Origin: Microbacterium testaceum StLB037
GTDB taxonomy: Bacteria > Actinomycetota > Actinomycetes > Actinomycetales > Microbacteriaceae
Length of the DNA: 64,000 bases
Reading direction: 5' to 3'
NCBI RefSeq assembly: GCF_900104345.1
Contig: NZ_FNJN01000002.1
Coordinates: forward strand, 186,001 to 250,000
The notes below the pieces were generated by a model, which was not told where the DNA came from, made no database searches, and worked only from the letters and a program-made list of their open reading frames with translations. The stretch's first letter is position 1. Each line of letters begins with the position of its first letter. The position numbers and the translations under genes were made by a program. Positions 52,538 through 60,407 of the stretch are shown piece after piece.

Positions 52538-54025
52538 GTGCCCGAAACACCCCTGAGCCCCGATCGAGACGCCGCGTCGGCGGCATCCATCGATCCGACC
52601 GAGCTCGAGATCGCGCTGCGCGTCATCGACGCCGCCTCCTCGCTCGACCCCGAAGACCCCGCGTACATCGCCCTGCGCCGCCAGACCGGCAAGCTCTACA
52701 AAGACGTCAAGCGTCAGTCGCGCAAAGAGAAGCGCCAGCGCATCGCCGACGCGGATCGCGCCGTCGTCGCCGCCACCGCGACCGGAGCCGCCGACCGCAT
52801 CGACGACGAGACGCGCGGCATCCCGCTCGCCACGCGCACGACCACGCCGTTCGCGGGGGAGCTCATCAAGGCGCGCGCCTGCTACATCTGCAAGCAGGAC
52901 TACACGCTCGTCGACGCGTTCTACCACCAGCTCTGCCCCGACTGCGCGGCCATGAGCCACGCCAAGCGGGACGCCCGCACCGACCTCACCGGCAAGCGCG
53001 CCCTGCTCACCGGCGGCCGCGCCAAGATCGGCATGTACATCGCGCTGCGGCTGCTGCGCGACGGCGCGCACACCACCATCACCACGCGCTTCCCGCGCGA
53101 CGCGGTGCGCCGCTTCTCGTCGCTGCCCGACAGCGCCGACTGGATCCACCGGCTCAAGGTCGTCGGCATCGACCTGCGCGACCCCGCTCAGGTCATCGGG
53201 TTGGCGGAGTCCGTGGCATCCGACGGTCCTCTCGACATCCTCATCAACAACGCCGCGCAGACGGTCCGGCGCTCACCGGGGGCGTACAAACCCCTGGTGG
53301 ATGCCGAACTCGCACCGCTTCCGGACGGCCCCCTGCCCGAGCTGGTCACCTTCGGCCACACGAACGACGCCCACCCGTTGGCGCTGGCGCAGTCGGTCTC
53401 GGCGCATCCGATCCTCGCCGCGGCCGCGCGCACCGCCGACGAACTGACCGCCGAGGCGATGGCCGCCGGATCGTCCTCGCTCGAGCGTCTCGCCGCGGGC
53501 ACCGCCATCGACGCGGGCGGTCTCGTGCCCGACGAGGACCGCATCAACAGCTGGACGCAGCACGTCGACCAGGTCGAACCCCTTGAGATGCTCGAGGTGC
53601 AGCTCGCCAACATGACCGCGCCGTTCCTGCTCGTGAGCCGCCTGCGCCCCGCGATGGCCGCATCGACCGCTCGTCGCAAGTACATCGTCAACGTGTCGGC
53701 GATGGAGGGCGTGTTCGGCCGCGGATACAAGGGCCCGGGCCACCCCCACACGAACATGGCCAAGGCCGCTTTGAACATGCTGACGCGCACGAGCGCGCGA
53801 GAGATGTTCGAGACCGACGGCATCCTCATGACCGCCGTCGACACCGGCTGGATCACCGACGAGCGCCCGCACTTCACCAAGGTGCGCCTGGCCGAAGAGG
53901 GCTTCCACGCCCCGCTCGACCTCGTCGACGGCGCGGCCCGCGTGTACGACCCGATCGTGCGCGGCGAGGCCGGCGAAGACCTGTTCGGCATCTTCCTGAA
54001 GGACTACAGCAAGGGCAGCTGGTGA
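52538..54025 (+). CDS. Atypical SDR oxidoreductase with N-terminal zinc-ribbon-like segment
   Basis: Protein of 495 residues. The first 110 residues are helical and charged (LYKDVKRQSRKEKRQRIADA). Cys115/Cys118 and Cys133/Cys136 (CYIC and CPDC) form a zinc-ribbon-like pair. A Rossmann fold then starts with TGGRAKIG (158-165) and NNAAQ near 243. In the catalytic segment GHPHTNMAKAALNML the usual Tyr of YxxxK is Thr. So it may bind NAD(P) without classical SDR chemistry. The GTG at 52538 is the first start after the repeat. Function unknown; not part of an obvious operon. Confidence 0.82.
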   Translation: MPETPLSPDRDAASAASIDPTELEIALRVIDAASSLDPEDPAYIALRRQTGKLYKDVKRQSRKEKRQRIADADRAVVAATATGAADRIDDETRGIPLATRTTTPFAGELIKARACYICKQDYTLVDAFYHQLCPDCAAMSHAKRDARTDLTGKRALLTGGRAKIGMYIALRLLRDGAHTTITTRFPRDAVRRFSSLPDSADWIHRLKVVGIDLRDPAQVIGLAESVASDGPLDILINNAAQTVRRSPGAYKPLVDAELAPLPDGPLPELVTFGHTNDAHPLALAQSVSAHPILAAAARTADELTAEAMAAGSSSLERLAAGTAIDAGGLVPDEDRINSWTQHVDQVEPLEMLEVQLANMTAPFLLVSRLRPAMAASTARRKYIVNVSAMEGVFGRGYKGPGHPHTNMAKAALNMLTRTSAREMFETDGILMTAVDTGWITDERPHFTKVRLAEEGFHAPLDLVDGAARVYDPIVRGEAGEDLFGIFLKDYSKGSW

Positions 54026-54057
54026 GCTGACGCGCGAAGCGCGGCGGTCGCAGCGGG

Positions 54058-54468
54058 TCAGCCCGCGGGCAGGAAGTACTCGCGAGCGAGGGGCGCGATC
54101 TCGAGACCGGATGCCGTGGCCGCGGTGACCCAGCGGAGCTCGGCGATCTCGGCATCCGGGATCGGCTGCTGGTCGCCGATGTCGACGCGGAAGACCTCGG
54201 CCACGACCTCGAACCCCGGTTCGTTCGCGGCGCTCGCGGCGTACGACCCGAGGGGCTCGAGCTCGTCGGCGCGGACGCGCAGACCGACCTCTTCGGCCAG
54301 CTCGCGCGCGAGGGTCTCGGCGGGCGTCTCGCCGGCCTCGGGCTTGCCGCCGGGCTGCATGAACGCCGTCGTGCCGGCCTTGCGCACGAGCAGCAGGCGC
54401 CCGTCGGCGTCGGTGATGACCGCGGCCGAGACGTGGATGCGGCGCGGGGGAGGGTCATCCGGGATCAC
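54058..54468 (-). CDS. NUDIX hydrolase
   Basis: Small MutT-like pyrophosphohydrolase of about 136 residues. The NUDIX box GGKPEAGETPAETLARELAE followed by EVGL fits Gx5Ex7REUxEExGU exactly. It would cleave nucleoside diphosphate-X compounds, such as oxidised nucleotides. The GTG at 54468 gives a normal length; an ATG at 54567 adds 33 unrelated residues. TACCGT just upstream could be a -10 of a leaderless transcript. Substrate not defined. Confidence 0.9.
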   Translation of the reverse strand: MIPDDPPPRRIHVSAAVITDADGRLLLVRKAGTTAFMQPGGKPEAGETPAETLARELAEEVGLRVRADELEPLGSYAASAANEPGFEVVAEVFRVDIGDQQPIPDAEIAELRWVTAATASGLEIAPLAREYFLPAG

Positions 54469-54586
54469 TTGGGCACGGTAGCACTCGGGCGGGGAGGGCC
54501 CGAGCGCGTCGAGCGTCCAGAACACCCGGACGTCTCTCGAGATCGTCCGGGTGTCGTGGACACTCACGCACGGGGGTGGCCCCGGG

Positions 54587-55915
54587 TCAGAGCGCGCCGC
54601 GCCGGATGCCGGTCACGATCGGCCGCGTCGACGCCAGGGCCGCGGCGACCAGCGCGAAGCCCGCGGCGAAGGTCAGCGCGATCGTCAGCACCGACAGGGG
54701 CGCCACGATCAGGCTGATCCCGACGATCGGGAACGCGAGCATCAGGCCGAGCGCGGCGCCGCCCACCGAGGCCCATCGCAGCGGCACCATCACGGTGATG
54801 CGGCGGGCGCGGCGGAGTTCGGCATCCGGGATGCCGAGCCGGTCGAGACCCACGATCAGCTCGCGCTCCTCGAGCACCGACGCCGCCTGCGTCACCCCCA
54901 CCGCGCACGCGAGCAGCACGAAGGCGATGCCGAGGGTCACGAGGACCCCCGTGCGGATGTCGGACATCAGCGGCCCGGCGTCGCTCGCGACATCCGCGAT
55001 CGAGAGACCGCATCCGGCCACGACGGCGATGAACGACACGAGCGCCATGCCCGACACCCGGCGCCACGCCGGTCCCGCGTGCGCGGCGAGCTCGCGACCG
55101 GCGACCAGCTGGGCGGCGGTGCGGGCATGACGGGCCATCGCCCGACCGCGGGCGGCGACGATCGGCGCGCCGATGAGGTTGAGCAGCGCGAGGGCCCCGG
55201 CGAACAGTCCCAAGAGCACGGCCATGGTCACGGCCGGCCCGAGCAGCTGACCGAGGGCTCCGAGACTCGACACGAGCATCACGACCCCGACGATCAAGAC
55301 GCCGCCGACGACGAAGGCGGTCGTCCTCTTCGCGGGCGCCTCGCTGCGGGTGCGCACACCGAGCGGAGTCACGGCGACCTTGCGCAGGCTCGCGGCCGCG
55401 CTGACCGCACCGATGAGCACCACGGATGCCACCACCCCGGCGCCCAGCAGCGGATCGACGACCACGGCCCCGACGCCCACCGGGCCGCCGAAGAACGGCA
55501 GCAACCCGACGAGGGGGAGGAGCGCAGCGTAGAGGGCGACCCCCGCGACGGCTCCGGCGGCGGCGATCGCGGTGGCCTCGAGCACGGTCAGCGACCACAG
55601 CTCGCGCGTGCTCGCACCGAGCAGGCGGAGGGTCGCGAGCCGGTCGTTGCGGCGACGACTCGTCAGACGAGCCGCCGCGGCGCCCAGGGTGATCAGGGGC
55701 ACCGCGAGCAGCACCAGGGCGAGGACGGCCAGGATGCCGTACATCCCGCCCTCGGCTCCGGCCCGGGGATCTACGAGGAACATGCGCGCGCCGCCGGCGA
55801 CGACCAGCAGCAGCGCGGTGGTGACGGCGAACGCGACGACGGGGAGGGCGATCGCCGCCCGGCCCTGGCGCGCGGGGCGCGAGAGCAGGCGGGCGAGAGG
55901 CAGGACGGTGCTCAT
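54587..55915 (-). CDS. FtsX-like ABC transporter permease
   Basis: Membrane protein of 442 residues with eight to ten helices in two FtsX-like blocks (ITLGAAAARLTSRRRNDRLA near the first, SVLEERELIVGLDRLGIPDA near the second). It overlaps the ATPase gene by 4 bases. The pair forms an exporter or mechanotransmission complex like those for antimicrobial peptides, but no histidine kinase/response regulator is adjacent. Start ATG at 55915. Confidence 0.88.
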   Translation of the reverse strand: MSTVLPLARLLSRPARQGRAAIALPVVAFAVTTALLLVVAGGARMFLVDPRAGAEGGMYGILAVLALVLLAVPLITLGAAAARLTSRRRNDRLATLRLLGASTRELWSLTVLEATAIAAAGAVAGVALYAALLPLVGLLPFFGGPVGVGAVVVDPLLGAGVVASVVLIGAVSAAASLRKVAVTPLGVRTRSEAPAKRTTAFVVGGVLIVGVVMLVSSLGALGQLLGPAVTMAVLLGLFAGALALLNLIGAPIVAARGRAMARHARTAAQLVAGRELAAHAGPAWRRVSGMALVSFIAVVAGCGLSIADVASDAGPLMSDIRTGVLVTLGIAFVLLACAVGVTQAASVLEERELIVGLDRLGIPDAELRRARRITVMVPLRWASVGGAALGLMLAFPIVGISLIVAPLSVLTIALTFAAGFALVAAALASTRPIVTGIRRGAL

Positions 55916-56742
55916 CGGGTCGCCTCCGTCGAGGTGGAGGGGGAGGTGGGGGCGGAGGTAGGGGCCTGGGCCGAGGTCGCGGCGGGGGCGGGCCAGAGCG
56001 GAGCCGCCTCCGGCGTCGCGCTCGCCGGACGCGCCGGCTCCGCGGCATCCCGAGCCGAATCGCCCACGATCCGCCCGTCGCTCACCCGCACGATCCGCGA
56101 GCAGCGGCGGGCGACGTCGGCGTCGTGCGTGACCATCACCAGGGTGCGGCCCTGGCCCGTGGTCGCGCGCAGCAGGGCGTCGAGCACCTCGGACGAGGTG
56201 GCCGAGTCGAGGGCCCCGGTCGGCTCGTCGGCGAACACGACGGGAGCGCCGGTCACCTGGGCGCGCGCGATCGCGACACGCTGCGCCTGACCACCCGACA
56301 GCTGCCCGATGCGCCGGCCCTCGAGGCCCGCGAGTCCCAGGGCGGCGAGCCAGACGGCCGCGTGCCGCTCGGCATCCGGCCGGCGCATGCCCTTCAACAG
56401 CAGGGGGAGTGCCGCGTTCTCGACCGCGGTGAGCTCGGGCAGCAGCAGGTGCTCCTGGAAGACGAATCCGAGCGACTCGCGGCGCACCCGAGCCCGCTCG
56501 CCCTCGCTCAGTCCGACGAGCTCGCGCGGGGCCGTGCCGGGGGCGCTCAACACGATCGAGCCCGCGTCGGGGGCGATGACCGCCGCGAGGCAGTGCAGCA
56601 GGGTGGTCTTGCCCGAGCCCGAGGCGCCCATCACGGCGACGGACTCGCCGGCGCGGATCGTGAGCGAGACGTCGTCGAGGGCGCGCAGCTCGCCGTACTG
56701 CTTGACGAGGCCGGAGGCGGTGAGCACAGGTGAGGAGGTCAT
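55912..56742 (-). CDS. ABC transporter ATP-binding protein (MacB/LolD type)
   Basis: ATPase of 276 residues: Walker A GASGSGKTT, signature LSGGQAQR, Walker B VVFADEPTGALD, His switch VMVTHDAD. An Ala/Pro/Thr-rich tail of about 45 residues follows the normal end of the domain and is unusual. GGATGGAACC precedes the ATG. It pairs with the FtsX-like permease downstream, as in peptide-export or resistance ABC systems. Confidence 0.92.
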   Translation of the reverse strand: MTSSPVLTASGLVKQYGELRALDDVSLTIRAGESVAVMGASGSGKTTLLHCLAAVIAPDAGSIVLSAPGTAPRELVGLSEGERARVRRESLGFVFQEHLLLPELTAVENAALPLLLKGMRRPDAERHAAVWLAALGLAGLEGRRIGQLSGGQAQRVAIARAQVTGAPVVFADEPTGALDSATSSEVLDALLRATTGQGRTLVMVTHDADVARRCSRIVRVSDGRIVGDSARDAAEPARPASATPEAAPLWPAPAATSAQAPTSAPTSPSTSTEATR

Positions 56743-56946
56743 GGTTCCATCCCAGCGATCCGGGCCACCCGGGGCGTCCGTCCCGCGAGGTATCCGCGTC
56801 GTCCTCGGGATCGATCTGTCGTTCACTCTCCGAGTTGGTCTTTCGCCCGCAGAGATCGCACGCATGAGGTCCGCTCGAGCGTGCTCGGCGCCGGGCAGCG
56901 GAGGACGGCCGCCCCTCTTTGGTCGGCTGGCTCAGATCCCTGGGTG

Positions 56947-57318
56947 TCAGCCCGTGCGGAGGGTGTGTTCCTCGAACCACTGCTGGACATTGCTGAGTGA
57001 GGGCGGATTCTCGCCAGCGACCGTCCGAACGAAGCGGTCGCCCTCGTCGGGGTCGGCCGTCAGGGTGTACCCGTTGAAGTCGTAGAACACTGCGGTGAGG
57101 TACCAGCTCAGCCGTTTGTTGCCGTCCAGGAGTGGATGGTTGTGGTTGATCGCGGTGAAGAGCACGGCGGCTTTGCGGTGGATGCCTTCGTGGACCTCTT
57201 CGCCGAAAACCGGCATGGGGGCGGCGAGGGCGGAGAGCAGGCCGCCCCGATCTCGGTAGTGGAAGCCTTTATCCGCGATGAGCTCGTCGACGTCCTCGGG
57301 ATGGAGGTATTCGGTCAC
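56947..57318 (-). CDS. Doc/Fic family toxin
   Basis: Toxin of 123 residues of the death-on-curing group. The Fic core is HPLLDGNKR (61-69); His61, Asp65, Asn67 and Arg69 are present but Leu replaces the usual Phe of HxFx(D/E)xNKR. Doc proteins phosphorylate EF-Tu and stop translation; related Fic proteins AMPylate targets. It is translationally coupled to the antitoxin gene (GTGA overlap), which is typical. The tail NVQQWFEEHTLRTG is conserved in Doc-like proteins. Confidence 0.9.
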   Translation of the reverse strand: MTEYLHPEDVDELIADKGFHYRDRGGLLSALAAPMPVFGEEVHEGIHRKAAVLFTAINHNHPLLDGNKRLSWYLTAVFYDFNGYTLTADPDEGDRFVRTVAGENPPSLSNVQQWFEEHTLRTG

Positions 57319-57518
57319 TGGGAGAGTCGGTCGAGGAGCTCGGCGTCTCGGTTGTCCACCTGGGCGATGGCGTCGCGGAACCGGCGGCGCCGTTCGGCGC
57401 GTTCGTCCATGTGCAGGACTGCCTGCTCGATAACGGCGTTCTTGCTCATCTGCATCACGGCGGCGAGGTGTTCGAGGCGCGCTTCCGCCTCGTCTGACAG
57501 GCGAACCGTCATGACCAT
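57315..57518 (-). CDS. Ribbon-helix-helix antitoxin of the Doc pair
   Basis: Small protein of 67 residues. VMTVRLSDEAEARLEHLAAV begins a ribbon-helix-helix DNA-binding fold (beta strand, then two helices with SKNAVIEQAV). The charged C-terminus (DERAERRRRFRDAIAQVD) would wrap the toxin. GGGAGGA lies 7 bases before the ATG at 57518. It represses the operon and neutralises Doc. Cognate Doc antitoxins elsewhere are mostly Phd; an RHH partner is a common alternative. Confidence 0.88.
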   Translation of the reverse strand: MVMTVRLSDEAEARLEHLAAVMQMSKNAVIEQAVLHMDERAERRRRFRDAIAQVDNRDAELLDRLSQ

Positions 57519-57709
57519 GGTGGCGTCCTCCCTCTCTGGTTGCATCATGATACCGCGAGGGTCGCGGAGGGGGTGGCGCCAGCGGTTCAGTGCCCCGTCT
57601 GGGCGGCGATCGCAGAGAACCCTGACAGATACGGCAAGGGCGCGATACGCGGTCCGCCGTTCACTCTCCGGTCGCCTCGCGCTCACCCGCGGCCGCCACA
57701 CTGGGCTCC

Positions 57710-58012
57710 GTGATCCCCTTCAAGGCGACGGCGGCGGTGCTCGTGGCATCCGCCGTCTGGCTCCCCCTGGCCGCGGACGGCGCCGCGCCGAGCGATGACT
57801 CGATGGTCATCCAGGTGCAGGTGCCCGCGCGCACGGGCGCCCCGACCACTCCCACGCCGACGCCCGCCTCGAGCGCGGTTCCGGATGCCACGACCCCCCG
57901 CCCCGGCGCGCTTCCCGCCACGGGGGCCGAGGTTGCGCTGTGGGGTGCGGCCCTGGCCGTCGCGGCCGTGGTGGCGGGCGTGGCCATCCGCTCGCGGCGG
58001 CGCCGCGCCTGA
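57710..58012 (+). CDS. Small LPXTG-anchored surface protein
   Basis: Protein of 100 residues with a signal peptide (AVLVASAVWLPLAADGAA), a short Pro/Thr-rich stalk (residues 40-66) and a complete C-terminal sorting signal: LPATG (68-72), hydrophobic VALWGAALAVAAVVAGVA and tail RSRRRRA. A sortase would attach it to peptidoglycan; none is in this window. GTG start at 57710. The exposed part is only about 45 residues, so it may act as a stub or bind through partners. Confidence 0.8.
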   Translation: MIPFKATAAVLVASAVWLPLAADGAAPSDDSMVIQVQVPARTGAPTTPTPTPASSAVPDATTPRPGALPATGAEVALWGAALAVAAVVAGVAIRSRRRRA

Positions 58013-58041
58013 GGCCCTGCGACGCGCGGCATCCCCGCCCC

Positions 58042-58240
58042 CAGGCTCGGTGATTCGCGCAACCTCAGCCCGAATCAGGCTCCGGCAACGGAGGTTGTGC
58101 GAATCCCTGAGCCTGTGCTCCCGGTCGCACCCGCAGCGCGGGGTTCGACCGGCGGCCGCGACGCACCCGATCTCAGCGATTCGCACAACCTCAGCCCTGG
58201 CCCGGCGCCGGCGACAGAGGTTCGGAGGATTCCTGAGCGT
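58042..58240. repeat. Two tandem palindromic intergenic repeats
   Basis: Copy 1: CAGGCTCGGTGATTCGCGCA... at 58042-58067 pairs with the reverse complement at 58090-58115, with about four mismatches in 26. Copy 2: CTCAGCGATTCGCACAACCTC near 58172-58192 pairs less well with 58215-58240. The two copies share GATTCGC(G/A)CAACCTCAGCCC. They fill the spacer between two convergent genes. The pattern fits REP-like elements or a transcription stop. Confidence 0.65.
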
Positions 58241-58277
58241 GTGCCACGGAGCGCGAACGCCGAGGCGGGGCGCCCGC

Positions 58278-58934
58278 TCAGTCGATCCAGAGCACGATGC
58301 CGCGAAGACCCGTGAGCACGGCCGCGACTCCCGCGCGCACCGCCGCGCCCGCGCGCTCGGGTGTGAACGTCGACGGATCGTACGCGGCGGCGGTGCCCAG
58401 ACCCTCGCCGCGGTAGGCGGCCCCGGTCCAGTCCGCCGCGGTGACGTTCTCGGTCGGCTCGGCGAGCTCGGCGCCGACGATGAGGAACTGGCGGTCGAGG
58501 TGATTCGCGGTCACCGTCGCGAGCGGGTCGACGAGGGCGTCTCCCGCGCTGATGATCAGGTCGGGATTGAGCTCCATCGCGCGCACGGCCCCGTCGATCA
58601 TGTCGTCGTCGGCGTGCACGACGCGCAGGTCGGCGTGGGTCTCTTCCGCCCAGTCGCGCACCGCGGCGACGAGGGTCGCGGTGGGAGCGTCATCGCCCAC
58701 GGTGAGCAGGGCGACCCGGTACCCCGCGGGGGCGGACACCCCGTTCCACGAGCCGGGGGCGGGAGTGTGCGTCGACTCGGGCGCCGGAGCGGTCGCGGGG
58801 GCGAAGCCCGGCGCGGGGGACCCCACGGCCGCGGGAGCGGGACGCATCGCCGACCAGCCCTCGTCGCTCGCGCAGCCCGCCAGGACCGCCACCATCGCCG
58901 CCGCCGACACCGCGGCCAGGACCCGTCGCTTCAC
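58278..58934 (-). CDS. Lipoprotein with BMP/periplasmic-binding-like fold
   Basis: Lipoprotein of 218 residues: signal peptide with lipobox LAGC (Cys21), a Pro/Ala-rich linker (residues 30-60), then an alpha/beta domain resembling the N-terminal lobe of periplasmic binding proteins (GYRVALLTVGDDAPTATLVA, NPDLIISAGDALVDPLATVT, QFLIVGAELAEP). It is much shorter than a full BMP-type binding protein, so it may hold one lobe only. GTG at 58934 with GAGGGG ahead. No transporter is adjacent. Confidence 0.78.
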   Translation of the reverse strand: MKRRVLAAVSAAAMVAVLAGCASDEGWSAMRPAPAAVGSPAPGFAPATAPAPESTHTPAPGSWNGVSAPAGYRVALLTVGDDAPTATLVAAVRDWAEETHADLRVVHADDDMIDGAVRAMELNPDLIISAGDALVDPLATVTANHLDRQFLIVGAELAEPTENVTAADWTGAAYRGEGLGTAAAYDPSTFTPERAGAAVRAGVAAVLTGLRGIVLWID

Positions 58935-59058
58935 CCCCTCACCCTGAACCGTGCAGGTGGCGCGCAGGAGAACACCGCCCGCACGTTTCGTTTCCGTTCG
59001 CCCCACCGCGGGCAACCGTTCACGACGAGCGCGCACGATCTCCGACGGAAAGGTGCAC

Positions 59059-60276
59059 ATGTCTGACTCTGTTCGACGCGTCCTCTCGCGCGTCCTGCTC
59101 GTGGCCGCGGGGATCGCGGCGCTGCTGTCCCTGGCGGCTCCGGCCTCGGCCCACGGCATCCTGTCGGTCGTCTACGCGAACCTCGAGAGCGGCGGCACCG
59201 GCGTCGTGCGCGCCGAGCTGCAGCTCGAGTACGACCTGCTCGTCGTCTCGGCCGCCGACGCCGAGAAGGACGACCCGCTCTACCAGGAGGGGATGGCCGC
59301 GTTCCAGGACGGCGACGCGACAGCGCAGGCCGCCGTGCTCATCTCGCACCGCGACACGATCGCCCGCTACGTCAGCGAGCGGTTCCGGATCACCGCGTCC
59401 GGGGCGGCGTGCACCGCGCGCATGGACGACGACATCTCGATGACGCAGCAGGACGGAGTGCCCTACGCCGTCGTCACCCTCGAAGACGCCTGCCCGCCGT
59501 CCGAGAACGGGCACGAGATCGCGGCCTCGCTCTTCCCCGACGCCGAGGGCTACGTCACCGACACCAAGACGATCCTCACGTACAACCTCGACCTGCACGA
59601 GGGCAGCACGGTGCTGGATGCCGAGCACCCCTCGTTCACCACCGCGCAGTCGCCGCTGGAGCGGTTCTGGGAGTTCTTCCGCCTCGGCGCCGAGCACCTG
59701 CTGACCGGGATCGACCACATCCTCTTCCTGCTCGCGCTGATCGTCGGATCCCGGCGCCTGCGCGAGATCGTGATCGCCGCGACGACGTTCACCATCGCGC
59801 ACTCGGTGACGTTCATCCTCGCCGCGACCGGGGTGATCGCCGCTCCCCCCGAGGTGGTGGAGCCGACCATCGCCCTCTCGATCGCGGTCGTCGCAGCGTG
59901 GTACCTCTGGCGTCTCGTCCGCCGCGATCAGGCCGACGAAGACCTGTCGAAGGCCCACGGCTTCCTGCGGCTCGACCGCGCGGGCTGGCTGCGCGTTGCG
60001 GTCGTGTTCGTCTTCGGTCTCGTGCACGGTCTCGGCTTCGCCTCGGCGCTCGGCATCGACGAGCCCTGGTCGTGGACGCTGCTGTGGTCGCTGCTGGTGT
60101 TCAACGTGGGCATCGAGGCCGTGCAGATCGGCATCATCGTGATCGTCTTCCCCCTGCTGGTGCTGCTGCGCCATCGCGCCCCGCGCGTGGGGATGTGGGT
60201 CAGCGCCGCGATCGCGGTCGTGGTCACCGTCGCGGGACTCGTCTGGTTCGTGCAGCGCATCCTCGGCATCGAGTGA
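59059..60276 (+). CDS. HupE/UreJ-like membrane protein with N-terminal extracellular domain
   Basis: Protein of 405 residues. Signal peptide, then an extracellular beta-rich domain (residues 30-195), then six or seven helices. The segment FFRLGAEHLLTGIDHILFLLALI is the HupE/UreJ signature, with conserved His and Asp that bind nickel or another metal in HupE. GLVHGLGFASALG is the second family motif. It may take up a metal ion; nickel is known for the HupE group but not proven here. GGAAAGG lies before the ATG at 59059. Confidence 0.9.
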   Translation: MSDSVRRVLSRVLLVAAGIAALLSLAAPASAHGILSVVYANLESGGTGVVRAELQLEYDLLVVSAADAEKDDPLYQEGMAAFQDGDATAQAAVLISHRDTIARYVSERFRITASGAACTARMDDDISMTQQDGVPYAVVTLEDACPPSENGHEIAASLFPDAEGYVTDTKTILTYNLDLHEGSTVLDAEHPSFTTAQSPLERFWEFFRLGAEHLLTGIDHILFLLALIVGSRRLREIVIAATTFTIAHSVTFILAATGVIAAPPEVVEPTIALSIAVVAAWYLWRLVRRDQADEDLSKAHGFLRLDRAGWLRVAVVFVFGLVHGLGFASALGIDEPWSWTLLWSLLVFNVGIEAVQIGIIVIVFPLLVLLRHRAPRVGMWVSAAIAVVVTVAGLVWFVQRILGIE

Positions 60277-60407
60277 CGGGTGTTGGCGCAGCCGATACGT
60301 GTGCTGAGTCAACAATTCACTCGGACGACACCCGGCGGGCGGAGCGTGGGATGCGCTCGCCATCGGTGAGTGTGCACCAGAGACCCCCTCGAAAGAAACG
60401 GACAGCC

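Noticed and set aside
54564..56048. Long Arg-rich frame across the FtsX permease and ATPase genes
   Set aside because: Shadow of the real genes in another frame, typical of high-GC DNA; the permease and ATPase motifs are complete in their own frames.
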